Part shown: piece by piece, positions 1 to 7,793 of the stretch
Numbering within the stretch: position 1 is the stretch's first letter
How the letters are laid out: the number at the start of each line of letters is the position of its first letter
DNA from: a virus
Length of the DNA: 42,863 nt
Strand: one strand, 5' to 3'
Virus record (IMG/VR): IMGVR_UViG_3300037961_000404
Location: 1-42,863 of that record
Position numbers and translations under genes: made by a program
Notes under the pieces: model-generated
What the model was told of the DNA's origin: nothing
What the model saw: only the letters and a program-made list of their open reading frames with translations
Database searches by the model: none

Positions 1-83
1 ACGGCAGTTACCGTAGTCGCACTCTCGTAAATCATCTGATTGAGAGATTCTACTACTGAATATTTATTAATAGAACTAGCCAT
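1..83 (-). CDS. 5' part of LamG fiber gene (continues at 42863)
   Basis: A reverse-strand frame starts with ATG at 83 after a good Shine-Dalgarno (AAGGAGAAACAAG) and runs open off the left edge, giving MASSINKYSVVESLNQMIY and a few more residues. The window seems to be a linearised circle. If base 1 is joined to base 42863, the split codon becomes GTT and the frame continues without a stop into the fiber gene 41132-42863, for a total of 1815 bases (604 residues). Taken alone it would be an unidentified partial gene. The frame match has about a one-in-three chance of being accidental, but the fiber gene has no start of its own before the right edge, which supports the join. Confidence 0.7.
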   Translation of the reverse strand, partial: MASSINKYSVVESLNQMIYESATTVTA

Positions 84-97
84 CTTGTTTCTCCTTC

Positions 98-133
98 TTA
101 TGCCTTACCGAGCTTGACTTTTCTCATGGGCAT
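98..133 (-). CDS. possible 11-residue basic peptide
   Basis: A tiny frame, MPMRKVKLGKA, lies between the gene ending at 140 and the fiber start at 83. Its stop overlaps the region that carries the fiber gene's Shine-Dalgarno. Short basic proteins beginning MPMRK are something I associate with marine phage genomes, so this may be a degenerate or real mini-gene. The start has no strong ribosome binding site of its own. It could equally be chance. Confidence 0.2.
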   Translation of the reverse strand: MPMRKVKLGKA

Positions 134-139
134 GTTGAT

Positions 140-571
140 TTAAGTTAGGTCTGGTGGTAATATCATCCTAGTGCCACCTACCTTTTCTCTTTTCCTAGCA
201 CCGTTTTTCTTAACGGATTCCAAAAAATTTCTTTGATGAACACTAGCTAAATTCATACTTACTGAAGATATGTTTGGGTCATTTGACTTTCCTGCTTTAT
301 CTTCATATAGCTTTGCTTTTACAAAGTCTATGATAGCAGGATGAAACACATTGTCTACATCTGGAATATCTGTAATAGCTGACACAGAATCTGGCTCAGC
401 ATAGTAATGTATAAGAACTCCATTTGTTACTGCTTCATCTATTGGTTTATACTGACCTTCAAGAGAATGAGTTGTACCAGATGTTTCTCCTCTTGTTGTT
501 ACTATAGCTAAATGATTGCCTTTTACAAAGTATGCAATCTTATGTTCTGGATGAGTATAAGTACTTGCCAT
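140..571 (-). CDS. conserved hypothetical, probable head-tail or virion protein
   Basis: This 143-residue soluble protein has no signal peptide or membrane segment. It lies downstream of the capsid genes and directly before the fiber. Its ATG overlaps the stop of the upstream gene by one base, so the two are probably translationally coupled. I do not recognise a domain. It ends in a basic stretch (residues about 115-132, KKNGARKREKVGG) followed by ILPPDLT. Its place between connector-like proteins and the fiber suggests a completion, adaptor or tail-assembly role, by context only. Confidence 0.7.
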   Translation of the reverse strand: MASTYTHPEHKIAYFVKGNHLAIVTTRGETSGTTHSLEGQYKPIDEAVTNGVLIHYYAEPDSVSAITDIPDVDNVFHPAIIDFVKAKLYEDKAGKSNDPNISSVSMNLASVHQRNFLESVKKNGARKREKVGGTRMILPPDLT

Positions 572-879
572 CAGTCTATGTCCATCGTTAATATTTCACC
601 ATTTAATAACCTTGGTATCTTGACATACTCTCCACTAGAATCCATGAAGTCAACTCTAAATACTTTGTTGACATCAATACCAGAGTTAGCATCGCTTAAT
701 GTATACCATTGCTGGTCTGCTACTGTAGTTGTCTTTGCATACTCAACCTTAGTTGAATACTTTCCAAGGTCTACTAAACATTCGTTAATTAAATTTATAA
801 TATAAGTTTCAGGTGCGTCAGGAAAAACCTGTCTTACCCTACTAATAATCTTTTTTACATTTAGTCTATTTACTGCCAT
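571..879 (-). CDS. small head-tail connector-like hypothetical
   Basis: A 102-residue protein beginning MAVNRLNVKKIISRVRQVF. The N-terminal half is predicted helical with the pattern of a DNA- or portal-binding adaptor. The rest holds short beta-like segments (QQWYTLSD, VFRVDFMD). Start and stop both overlap neighbouring genes by one base (571 and 879), so it sits in a tightly coupled run of virion genes. Small helical adaptors are usual after capsid and decoration genes in tailed phages. The assignment rests on size and position, not on a recognised motif. Confidence 0.65.
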   Translation of the reverse strand: MAVNRLNVKKIISRVRQVFPDAPETYIINLINECLVDLGKYSTKVEYAKTTTVADQQWYTLSDANSGIDVNKVFRVDFMDSSGEYVKIPRLLNGEILTMDID

Positions 880-1064
880 TACTCAGCCTCATTCCATACT
901 GCAATAGTATCTTCCCAGTTATGTATATTAAAACTTTCCCAAAAACCAGACCTAAGCCAAGTAATAGAAGTTGGTAAAGTAACCAATGTTAAAGATGGTG
1001 AAGTATTTAACGACACCGCAGTAAAAGAAGGAGAAGAGTTTAATGTTACTACTGTCTTAGACAT
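879..1064 (-). CDS. 61-residue hypothetical virion-operon protein
   Basis: A short protein starting MSKTVVTLNSSPSFTAVSLN. The first 30 residues are three imperfect copies of a V-L-N-S/T-S-P-S-F/L-T unit (TLNSSPSFT, SLNTSPSLT, TLPTSITW), followed by a Trp-rich tail (GFWESFNIHNWEDTIAVW). It is coupled to both neighbours by one-base overlaps. The repeat looks like beta strands that could extend or cap another protein. No family is recognised. Confidence 0.6.
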   Translation of the reverse strand: MSKTVVTLNSSPSFTAVSLNTSPSLTLVTLPTSITWLRSGFWESFNIHNWEDTIAVWNEAE

Positions 1065-2863
1065 TACCCACCTCTCATAAGTTGTATGCCTTTATCATAA
1101 TCAGCTTGCAACTTAGCTTGTTGCTGAAGATAATTTTGATAAGCTTGGGCATTGTTTGCTAAATTTTGTCCATAAGCTTGTACTTCTGAGTTTACTTGAG
1201 CACTATACTTATTTAATTCAGCTAAAAATTTTTGTACTAAATCATCGTTATTTTGAATAGTTGCTTGCAATGTATTAGCTTTGTTTTGCAATGCTAATGC
1301 TTGGTCTTGAGCCTTATTAAACTTAGCCACATCTGTAGCTTGAGCAGATTCTTGCTGTGCATCAGCCGCATCTATCTGAGCCTGTCTTAAAGCTACCTGT
1401 AAATCAGCATTTTTCTTAGCTAACTCTGCTTGAACATTTGCTTGGTACCTAACATTATCTTTATTAAATTCATTTAATTCGTTTTGAATGTCTAATGTAT
1501 ACTGTTGCAAAGAGTTTCCTTCAGTAGTAGACCAAGCTTGAAAAGCTGTGTTTACTTCAGACTGATACCTATTTAGCTTTTGAGTATAAACCTGAACATC
1601 TGTATTAACTTCAGCTTGGTACTCAGATACCTTTGCTTGGTATTCCTGTACTTCTTTTTGCAACAACAATGAAGCTTCTTGCTGTGAGTCTTGAGCATCT
1701 AATCTTGATTGCTCTATCTGTTTTTGTATATTAGCTTGATACTCAACATTTGCATCGTTAAAAACATTTAATTGGTTTTGCAAAGCAGACCTATAAGCAT
1801 CTATATAAGAATTTAATTTTCCTAACTGCAACTGAGCAAGTTCTGTATCTTCATCTGTTTCAATCATGTCTCCTAAAACTTCCCACCAATCAGTAACATC
1901 TATTTGGTCAGCATCTGTCCCAGAACTACCTGCTGTAATAGTAGCTGTTATTTCTTCAGTTGCCCCACCTACAACAGGTGCTGTATAAACAGGAGCAGTA
2001 CCAAAACTGGCTATCGTTATAGCTCCTATAGTTGGAGTTGTAAAACTTGCACTTCCTAATGTTGGTGGAGTACTAAGAGAAAATACACCCGGGTCAGAAT
2101 CTCCAAATGGGTTTCCATCTTCACTAAGATTAAAAAAGTCTTCAAATGAAACTCTAGTAGTTAAAGTGGGTTTTGTATAAGTAGGGACATTTCCATCCAT
2201 ATCAGCTTTTGTTACAGATGATACTGTAATTGCACCAACAGCAGTAGCACTTGCATCTGCATTTGTAGCATCTGAATATGAAACAGTAGCTAAACTAGGT
2301 GCACTTGGTGCTGATGCAGATATACTTAAATCTGATTTGATTAAACTATTTAACTTATTACTTAATGCTTTTACAGAAGCATACAATGGCACTAAATATT
2401 CATATTCATCTGGAAAATTACTTATAGAAGAATCTCCAAAAGCTACTGTTGGGTTATTAACCTCTAAATATTTACAGCTACCTGAAGCAGGCAAAGCATT
2501 TAGTTTACCATTATAAACATAGTAAACAGGGTCTGTAGCTGTAGCCGCTATCATATCGTCACTATCTGACGCTCTACCTCTAAGCAATGCAGGAATCTCC
2601 CTACATGGCTGGTCTATAGTACCATCGTTTCTAGTAACTGATATAACAGAACTAGACTCTAAGGTTTCTGATTCACTACCAACCGCTGTACTTGTAAATG
2701 TATCTTCAGTTGCACAAAGAAACTTCAAAGACCTTGGCATTGCATTGATAACCTCAGCCGCACCATCGGTTAAAAACTGAGTTAACTCAGCTTGAGTAGG
2801 TGCACTACTACCATCTATTGATAAACTTGTTAATCCCTCTACTTGTGCTTCAAAAGTTGCCAT
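1064..2863 (-). CDS. large repeat/coiled-coil virion protein
   Basis: A 599-residue protein. Residues about 1-330 are Ser/Thr/Ala-rich and low in charge. Residues about 330-590 are a long helical segment rich in Gln, Asn, Ala and Tyr. The helical half has internal repeats: a unit around NVEYQANIQKQ and SRLDAQDSQQEAS recurs as NVRYQANVQAEL and IDAADAQQESAQ, and shorter EYQAKV/EYQAEV/RYQSEV units lie between. Such a layout fits a fibrous structural protein of the tail, neck or capsid exterior. It lies between a zinc-ribbon protein and connector-like genes, coupled to both by one-base overlaps. No enzyme motif is seen, and the function is inferred from context. Confidence 0.75.
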   Translation of the reverse strand: MATFEAQVEGLTSLSIDGSSAPTQAELTQFLTDGAAEVINAMPRSLKFLCATEDTFTSTAVGSESETLESSSVISVTRNDGTIDQPCREIPALLRGRASDSDDMIAATATDPVYYVYNGKLNALPASGSCKYLEVNNPTVAFGDSSISNFPDEYEYLVPLYASVKALSNKLNSLIKSDLSISASAPSAPSLATVSYSDATNADASATAVGAITVSSVTKADMDGNVPTYTKPTLTTRVSFEDFFNLSEDGNPFGDSDPGVFSLSTPPTLGSASFTTPTIGAITIASFGTAPVYTAPVVGGATEEITATITAGSSGTDADQIDVTDWWEVLGDMIETDEDTELAQLQLGKLNSYIDAYRSALQNQLNVFNDANVEYQANIQKQIEQSRLDAQDSQQEASLLLQKEVQEYQAKVSEYQAEVNTDVQVYTQKLNRYQSEVNTAFQAWSTTEGNSLQQYTLDIQNELNEFNKDNVRYQANVQAELAKKNADLQVALRQAQIDAADAQQESAQATDVAKFNKAQDQALALQNKANTLQATIQNNDDLVQKFLAELNKYSAQVNSEVQAYGQNLANNAQAYQNYLQQQAKLQADYDKGIQLMRGG

Positions 2864-3108
2864 TAATTAACGCCTGCCTGTCTTACTCTTTCTTTCCACA
2901 CATTGTTTAACTTCTTTGTTTTTTCTTTCTTCATCTGGCCTATATGACTATCCATACTAACTTCAGAAAATTCTATGTCACTTCTCTTCCCAGCTTCACT
3001 CATCATATATAAGTTAGTTGTAAATATAGCTTCAGATGCTTTCTTACCACAAGCTCTGCAGTAGAACCATCTTTCAGGATTTGGAGTTTCACAATGTTTA
3101 CAATTCAT
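2863..3108 (-). CDS. N-terminal zinc-ribbon protein
   Basis: An 81-residue protein opening MNCKHCETPNPERWFYCRAC, a classic double CxxC zinc ribbon (Cys3, Cys6, Cys17, Cys20), followed by a basic tail (MKKEKTKKLNNVWKERVRQ). It sits between the decoration-like gene and the 599-residue virion protein. A 52-base gap with a strong hairpin separates it from the former; its stop overlaps the latter by one base. Zinc ribbons of this type bind protein or nucleic acid. The specific role is unknown. Confidence 0.7.
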   Translation of the reverse strand: MNCKHCETPNPERWFYCRACGKKASEAIFTTNLYMMSEAGKRSDIEFSEVSMDSHIGQMKKEKTKKLNNVWKERVRQAGVN

Positions 3109-3116
3109 ATTTAATA

Positions 3117-3144
3117 TATGGGGGCATCCTAAGACACCCCCATA
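3117..3144. terminator. strong hairpin after the capsid/decoration genes
   Basis: A perfect 8-base stem (TATGGGGG with CCCCCATA) and a 12-base loop lie 17 bases past the stop of the gene 3161-3580 in the direction of late transcription. In the reverse-strand RNA the 3' side reads UAUUAAAU, which is not a good U-run, so this may be a partial terminator, an RNA 3'-end stabiliser or a processing site that raises capsid mRNA relative to downstream genes. Confidence 0.5.
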
Positions 3145-3160
3145 CCTTTACTTTAATCTA

Positions 3161-3580
3161 TTAAGATTCGTAAGTCCATGAAGATGCATCATCCATTTCT
3201 TTTATGTACCAGCCATCTGCTGTTCCATATTTTACAGAAATAACTGCACCTTTTTTAGCACCTGTGCAACCGATATATTTTCCATCAGTAGATGCGGCTT
3301 GACCACAACCACCTAAAAATTTATCACTAGCATTAGGGTCTAATCTTAGATACTCTGAGGAACCTAAGTCTATTCCAAGGACTATTTTATACTCAAGACC
3401 TGTAGCTACAGCAGGCAAGGTAACAACAATATCTGCGTTGTCAACTATATGAACCCCACCTACGTCTGCCGCATTATCTAATGTAACAGCACTACTGTGA
3501 TATTCTACATGGTTTGCTTTTACAGCAATCCCCTCTAAGAAAGAACCGCTATTTTGTTCTAAGTAACTTGCTCTAGCCAT
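3161..3580 (-). CDS. probable capsid decoration / head protein
   Basis: A 139-residue protein directly downstream (2-base gap) of the major capsid gene. It is beta-rich, with alternating hydrophobic strands (GGVHIVDNADIVVTLPAVA, EYKIVLGIDLG, GAVISVKYGTADGWYIKEM) and contains two Cys (GGCGQ, IGCTG). Size, composition and position immediately after the capsid gene match head decoration or stabilisation proteins. No specific family was recognised, so the call is mostly contextual. Confidence 0.65.
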   Translation of the reverse strand: MARASYLEQNSGSFLEGIAVKANHVEYHSSAVTLDNAADVGGVHIVDNADIVVTLPAVATGLEYKIVLGIDLGSSEYLRLDPNASDKFLGGCGQAASTDGKYIGCTGAKKGAVISVKYGTADGWYIKEMDDASSWTYES

Positions 3581-3582
3581 AA

Positions 3583-4902
3583 TTAAACTCCTTGTAAATG
3601 AATTAACATGTGACTTTCAGGAAGAGAAACTTCCAATCCAGCTTCAGTTAGAATCATATCTTTACGAAGGTCTTCATCAGCAGATTGAACATTAGTCATG
3701 ATTTGAGTATCACGATTAACACCGTTACCGACCAATGGCCTGTAAGCTACGTTATCCATATCAACCATACACAAGAAACCAGAAGCGAATCCTCTAAATA
3801 GAGGCTCTTTAACTAAGTTCATTGTACCATGAATAGTTTCAATTTGAAGAACTGTATGACCAAAAGAACCTGTTGATTTTTCAATATTGTAACGAAGTTC
3901 GTTAGCAACAGACTGGTCAACAAAAGAAGTTGAACCAAGCTTATTAAAAAATGTAATTACAGGTAAACTAGCAAGAGCTAACTTTGAGTCAGAACCACCA
4001 CGAGCAGGGTCATATACTACTTCAAAGTCAGATAGTATTCTATCATAAGTCAACTGAGATGTAGTAGCACTTCTAAAGTAAGGTGCTCCTGAACTATAAG
4101 ATAAGTTATCTGTTCCTGTTACCGCAGTTCCATTAGCTAAGATATGGCCAGCAATACCTTCGGTATACTGAATACCTCCTGTACTTGCACGCTGACCAAA
4201 TAACATAGCACGCTCAATATCTACTTTATGCTCACGAAGTTTAAGATTCCAAATTCTTTGGAACTCATCTGCGTATCCACGATAGCGAGTTGCTCTTGCT
4301 GTATTAGACATTTCACAAGCTGTTTTAAAGATTTGAGTAAACCCAAAATCATTATCCATTTCTTCAGAGAATACATCTGGTGCTCCAGTACCTTCTCCAA
4401 AGGATGTTCCAATAACGGTACATTTTGCGTTATTAACAGTTCCGCCTGCATCTGCTCCTGAAATTGTTTTTCCTGTAAAACTAGTATCAGATCCGTTGTC
4501 AACAGGAGCTGACTCTATTCTTACGATTACTGGGTCTGAAACACTAGAGTTTTCTTGACCAATAACAAAGACCATGCCTTTGATAAGCCAATCTACTGAA
4601 GCTCCACCTGAAGTGTCTACGTTATAAACTAATGAAGAACCAGCCGCAGGGATAGTTTCTTCACCTTTAAGTAAGAAAGAACGATCTGTCATAGAGATTT
4701 TGGTTCTATCTTCTAAAAATCGGAATTGAGGGTCATCCGTAGGAACTTTAGCTACCTTAGAGAGATACACGAAAAAAGGTGATTCATCTGGAGCCAACTC
4801 CGCTACACGGTCTGAGAAATTGAACAGTCTCCGAGTATGATAGCCTGAAGCGGCTGAACCCGGGTCGCCAACATTCACAATTCCTTGATTGTAAGTTGCC
4901 AT
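3583..4902 (-). CDS. major capsid protein
   Basis: A 439-residue protein in the expected portal-scaffold-capsid order. The N-terminal stretch RLFNFSDRVAELAPDESPFF and the following LSKVAKVPTDDPQFRFLEDR resemble the SU10-type HK97-fold major capsid family. The C-terminal part (about residues 330-439) has the ending usual for that group, with a hydrophobic core and TEAGLEVSLPESHMLIHLQG. It would form the icosahedral shell. It follows the scaffold gene by 13 bases, with a start site preceded by AAGGAGT. The capsid identity is well supported by context; the exact family is from recollection. Confidence 0.9.
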   Translation of the reverse strand: MATYNQGIVNVGDPGSAASGYHTRRLFNFSDRVAELAPDESPFFVYLSKVAKVPTDDPQFRFLEDRTKISMTDRSFLLKGEETIPAAGSSLVYNVDTSGGASVDWLIKGMVFVIGQENSSVSDPVIVRIESAPVDNGSDTSFTGKTISGADAGGTVNNAKCTVIGTSFGEGTGAPDVFSEEMDNDFGFTQIFKTACEMSNTARATRYRGYADEFQRIWNLKLREHKVDIERAMLFGQRASTGGIQYTEGIAGHILANGTAVTGTDNLSYSSGAPYFRSATTSQLTYDRILSDFEVVYDPARGGSDSKLALASLPVITFFNKLGSTSFVDQSVANELRYNIEKSTGSFGHTVLQIETIHGTMNLVKEPLFRGFASGFLCMVDMDNVAYRPLVGNGVNRDTQIMTNVQSADEDLRKDMILTEAGLEVSLPESHMLIHLQGV

Positions 4903-4915
4903 TTAGGACTCCTTG

Positions 4916-5671
4916 TTATATTTGTTTTCTATTTGAAATGCTCATAACTCCCTTCCAAACATCCTCTAATTCATTAGGTTGTTCAGGAGCAGAACCTTGA
5001 ACCACACCAGCCGTAGTTGGAATAGTCTTAGTCTTTTGAACAGCTTCTAAGTTTGGCGATACTTTTTCTTCTCCACCTTTATGCTTTCTGTACACATCAA
5101 CCAACAAGTCCAAAGGAAGTTCTTCTCTTGGTGTCGTTGCAAACTGTATAAAATCATCAGCCATATTCGGGTCTGTAATGCCATGCTTACTAGCTAGGTC
5201 TTGCTTTAGGTTGTTAATTGCCATTTGTTGCTGAAACCCTGCCATCTGTTCTTGAACAGCTTGCTGAGCAACAGCCTTTTCTTGTTGCACCCTCATCTCA
5301 TAAGAGGGAGAACCCGGCTTGTAATAAGCTTCCCAAGGGTCAAAAGAATCTTCTGTAACCTTTGGCTCTTCTTGTTTACTAGCCGTATTACCACTAAGTG
5401 TGTTTCTCATAGCCTCAACAACATCGGGTCTGTCTTGTAAAACTTTTCCCAACTGTTGATACTTACGAAGCTCCTCGACTTCGTTATTAAGCTTATCATA
5501 ATCAGCAGATTTCTTGTCATACATTGATTGAAACTTCTTAGCCTCATCTACGACTTCTTCTCCTGCAGGTGCTGGAGCTTCTCCTCCTACCTGTTCTGGC
5601 TCAACAACTTGTTCTAAAACTTCGCCTTCCACGCCTTCTATTGTGGTATTTTCGTGCATAGTGTTATCCAT
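4916..5671 (-). CDS. capsid scaffolding protein
   Basis: A 251-residue acidic, Glu/Gln-rich protein directly upstream of the capsid gene. Residues about 10-45 are very acidic (EGVEGEVLEQVVEPEQVGGE). Residues about 45-90 and 125-165 are predicted coiled coil (KKSADYDKLNNEVEELRKYQ, QEQMAGFQQQMAINNLKQD). The C-terminus (about 205-251) is more basic, as in scaffolds that bind the inner capsid face. It would template procapsid assembly and leave before maturation. No protease gene is seen, so exit rather than digestion is likely. Confidence 0.85.
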   Translation of the reverse strand: MDNTMHENTTIEGVEGEVLEQVVEPEQVGGEAPAPAGEEVVDEAKKFQSMYDKKSADYDKLNNEVEELRKYQQLGKVLQDRPDVVEAMRNTLSGNTASKQEEPKVTEDSFDPWEAYYKPGSPSYEMRVQQEKAVAQQAVQEQMAGFQQQMAINNLKQDLASKHGITDPNMADDFIQFATTPREELPLDLLVDVYRKHKGGEEKVSPNLEAVQKTKTIPTTAGVVQGSAPEQPNELEDVWKGVMSISNRKQI

Positions 5672-5703
5672 TATATTCCTCGATTTCTTTTAGTTAGCAT
5701 CAC

Positions 5704-5763
5704 CTAATTAAAGATGTCTGTAAAAGCAGAACCGGGAATTGTTCCCACTACTTCTGTTTTCAT
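5704..5763 (-). CDS. possible 19-residue coupled mini-gene
   Basis: The portal stop TAA at 5765-5763 overlaps an ATG by one base, opening a frame MKTEVVGTIPGSAFTDIFN that fills most of the gap to the scaffold gene. The same stop/start overlap is used at many real junctions in this genome, which is the only support. It has no recognised motif and may be chance. Confidence 0.25.
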   Translation of the reverse strand: MKTEVVGTIPGSAFTDIFN

Positions 5764-7661
5764 TAGCTTACAGCCTGTGTTTCTGAATCAACAATTCTTT
5801 TTAGATTATCAACTTGAACCTTAGTTTTAAACTTGGTATCATTCTTGATTTCATTAAGCCTGCTCTTGAACTTCTCAGTTTCAGCCCTCTTTCTTGAATT
5901 AAGCGTTTCACGCTCTGCAGTCTGTAGGTCTCCACTAAGTTTCTTAACTTGGCTTTCGAGTTGTTTGATATAAGATTGCATCTGAGCCATTTGGCCCTTT
6001 CGCTGTAAGACACCTTCTTTGTCAAAGATTTCAGTTTTCTTTAAAACCTCGACATCATCTACCAGATTCATTCTAAACGCCTCAAGGTAAAGCTGATACT
6101 CAGCCATTCTATTTGAGGGTAGAGTTGAACCGGATATGATTCTCACATCATAATGCCCCACCGTGATGTTGTTTGTGATGGCATTAATTTCCTGACTTTT
6201 ATCATCATACATATTTACCGTAAACTGAGTAATATCATTGTTTGGCTGTACGATTCTAAATGTCTTGGAGTAAGTATAATGACCCTTGGCTAGGTTGTAT
6301 AAACTTTTACCTAACCTTGTCAAACTTCCTTCAATATCCCTTAATTTAGACTTGCCACGAGTCTCGCCCATTTCAGCAAGCATTGCAGTACCACGAACTG
6401 TCTCTGGAGCCGCTTCTCTAAAACCTTGCATCAGCTCCGGGATACCAAAACTTAAATCTATATAGTGCTCTATTCTGCTCATTAAATTATAAAACTCTCC
6501 TGACAATGATTGTGGGGCAGGGAAATGAGGTGCACCGAACTCAGGGTTATAAGGTATGACAGCATTAGGTCTAGCCCAATCCTGCTCCAACTGCCCCAAA
6601 TCATCTACGCTCCCCTCTGGAACCATAAGCTTTAGTCCAGCAGAGGCTTGAGCGTGTGAGAGAGTGAGAGAGAAAAGCTTATTTAAAAGTCTTTGTGAAT
6701 CTTTTACTTTTGATATATCTGACTTTGGATAAGGTGTACCTGTCCAAATATTAGGAACTGGTATAATCGGATATATGTCTGTATTCAATATCTGTTCGTA
6801 CAAAAGGATGTTACCTGCAGTTGCACAAACTTTAATTCTTGTTTGAGTTACCTCTACTATCTCTATCATCTCAGCTTGCATTAGCAACTGAGCATTCTCT
6901 GATTCAATAAACTGATTATACTTATCAACATCTAGTATAACTTCTGAACCATCTTGTTTGTTAAATACCCTATAAAAAGGTACTTTTACTTTCATGAATC
7001 TTTCTAGTATTCTATACTTATTAACCCTGTTGTATTCTGATTCATATGTAACATCTGGAGTAAAAGATTGAGAAGAGTTTTTTCTTCCTGACTCAGGATA
7101 ATCTTCTTCATCATAATATGTTTCTAGGTCTTGTAAAAAAGGCTCAACTTGTGGATACATATTTACAAGTTGGTCTTCAGTTAGGATGGTAGATAGTATA
7201 ATACCAGATGCATCGTCTGCATAACGATGTCTTGAGGCAGGGTCTACATAAACTCTAAATGGGTCTACATAAGTATACTTAACTTCACCTCTTCCGTAAT
7301 CAGCTTCAGGGTCAATATACGCATACAAGTAACCCATACCTGCAGTAGCATAATCATGAACAGCTTGCTTGAATTGAGTATCTCCATCTGATATATCCCA
7401 TATATACTCAAGTATAGTTCTCCAAACATTAGATATTCTACTGTCTGAATCTTCTCTACCTACTGCACTATACTTAGGAGACCTAGAAGTCAACAATGAT
7501 TTTAGTTTTTCTATTGCCGCATATACACGGTCAATAACAAAATCACCTTGACCAACTGCTCTTAACGCATCTGATTCTTCTTGTGAATAATGATTACCTA
7601 GAAAAAAGTCTACAGAGTCTCTAGCTTCTACATCCCATTCAGACCTAGCATCTCTCCACAT
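5763..7661 (-). CDS. portal protein
   Basis: A portal of about 632 residues between TerL and scaffold. The N-terminal half has the portal wing/clip-type pattern (GDFVIDRVYAAIEKLKSLL, YVDPFRVYVDP), the middle holds a conserved-looking SQRLLNKLFSLTLSHAQASA and PEFGAPHFPAPQSLSGEFY, and residues 530-632 form a coiled coil. Twelve portals would form the DNA channel at one capsid vertex. The start is uncertain. The first ATG (7661) lacks a well-spaced Shine-Dalgarno, and plausible portal sequence (KSEVNRQLWR) continues in frame upstream with no ATG, GTG or TTG back to the TerL stop. An ATT at 7730 with AAGGTAGGTG seven bases before it is a candidate start. Confidence 0.9.
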   Translation of the reverse strand: MWRDARSEWDVEARDSVDFFLGNHYSQEESDALRAVGQGDFVIDRVYAAIEKLKSLLTSRSPKYSAVGREDSDSRISNVWRTILEYIWDISDGDTQFKQAVHDYATAGMGYLYAYIDPEADYGRGEVKYTYVDPFRVYVDPASRHRYADDASGIILSTILTEDQLVNMYPQVEPFLQDLETYYDEEDYPESGRKNSSQSFTPDVTYESEYNRVNKYRILERFMKVKVPFYRVFNKQDGSEVILDVDKYNQFIESENAQLLMQAEMIEIVEVTQTRIKVCATAGNILLYEQILNTDIYPIIPVPNIWTGTPYPKSDISKVKDSQRLLNKLFSLTLSHAQASAGLKLMVPEGSVDDLGQLEQDWARPNAVIPYNPEFGAPHFPAPQSLSGEFYNLMSRIEHYIDLSFGIPELMQGFREAAPETVRGTAMLAEMGETRGKSKLRDIEGSLTRLGKSLYNLAKGHYTYSKTFRIVQPNNDITQFTVNMYDDKSQEINAITNNITVGHYDVRIISGSTLPSNRMAEYQLYLEAFRMNLVDDVEVLKKTEIFDKEGVLQRKGQMAQMQSYIKQLESQVKKLSGDLQTAERETLNSRKRAETEKFKSRLNEIKNDTKFKTKVQVDNLKRIVDSETQAVS

Positions 7662-7793
7662 TCTCCATAGCTGTCTGTTTACTTCCGACTTCTGTACTTC
7701 GTTCTTTTCTAACTCTCGTATACTAGAAATAGATACACCTACCTTTTTGGTGGTGAATATACAAAGATAAATATATACAATGCAAGAACTTTT

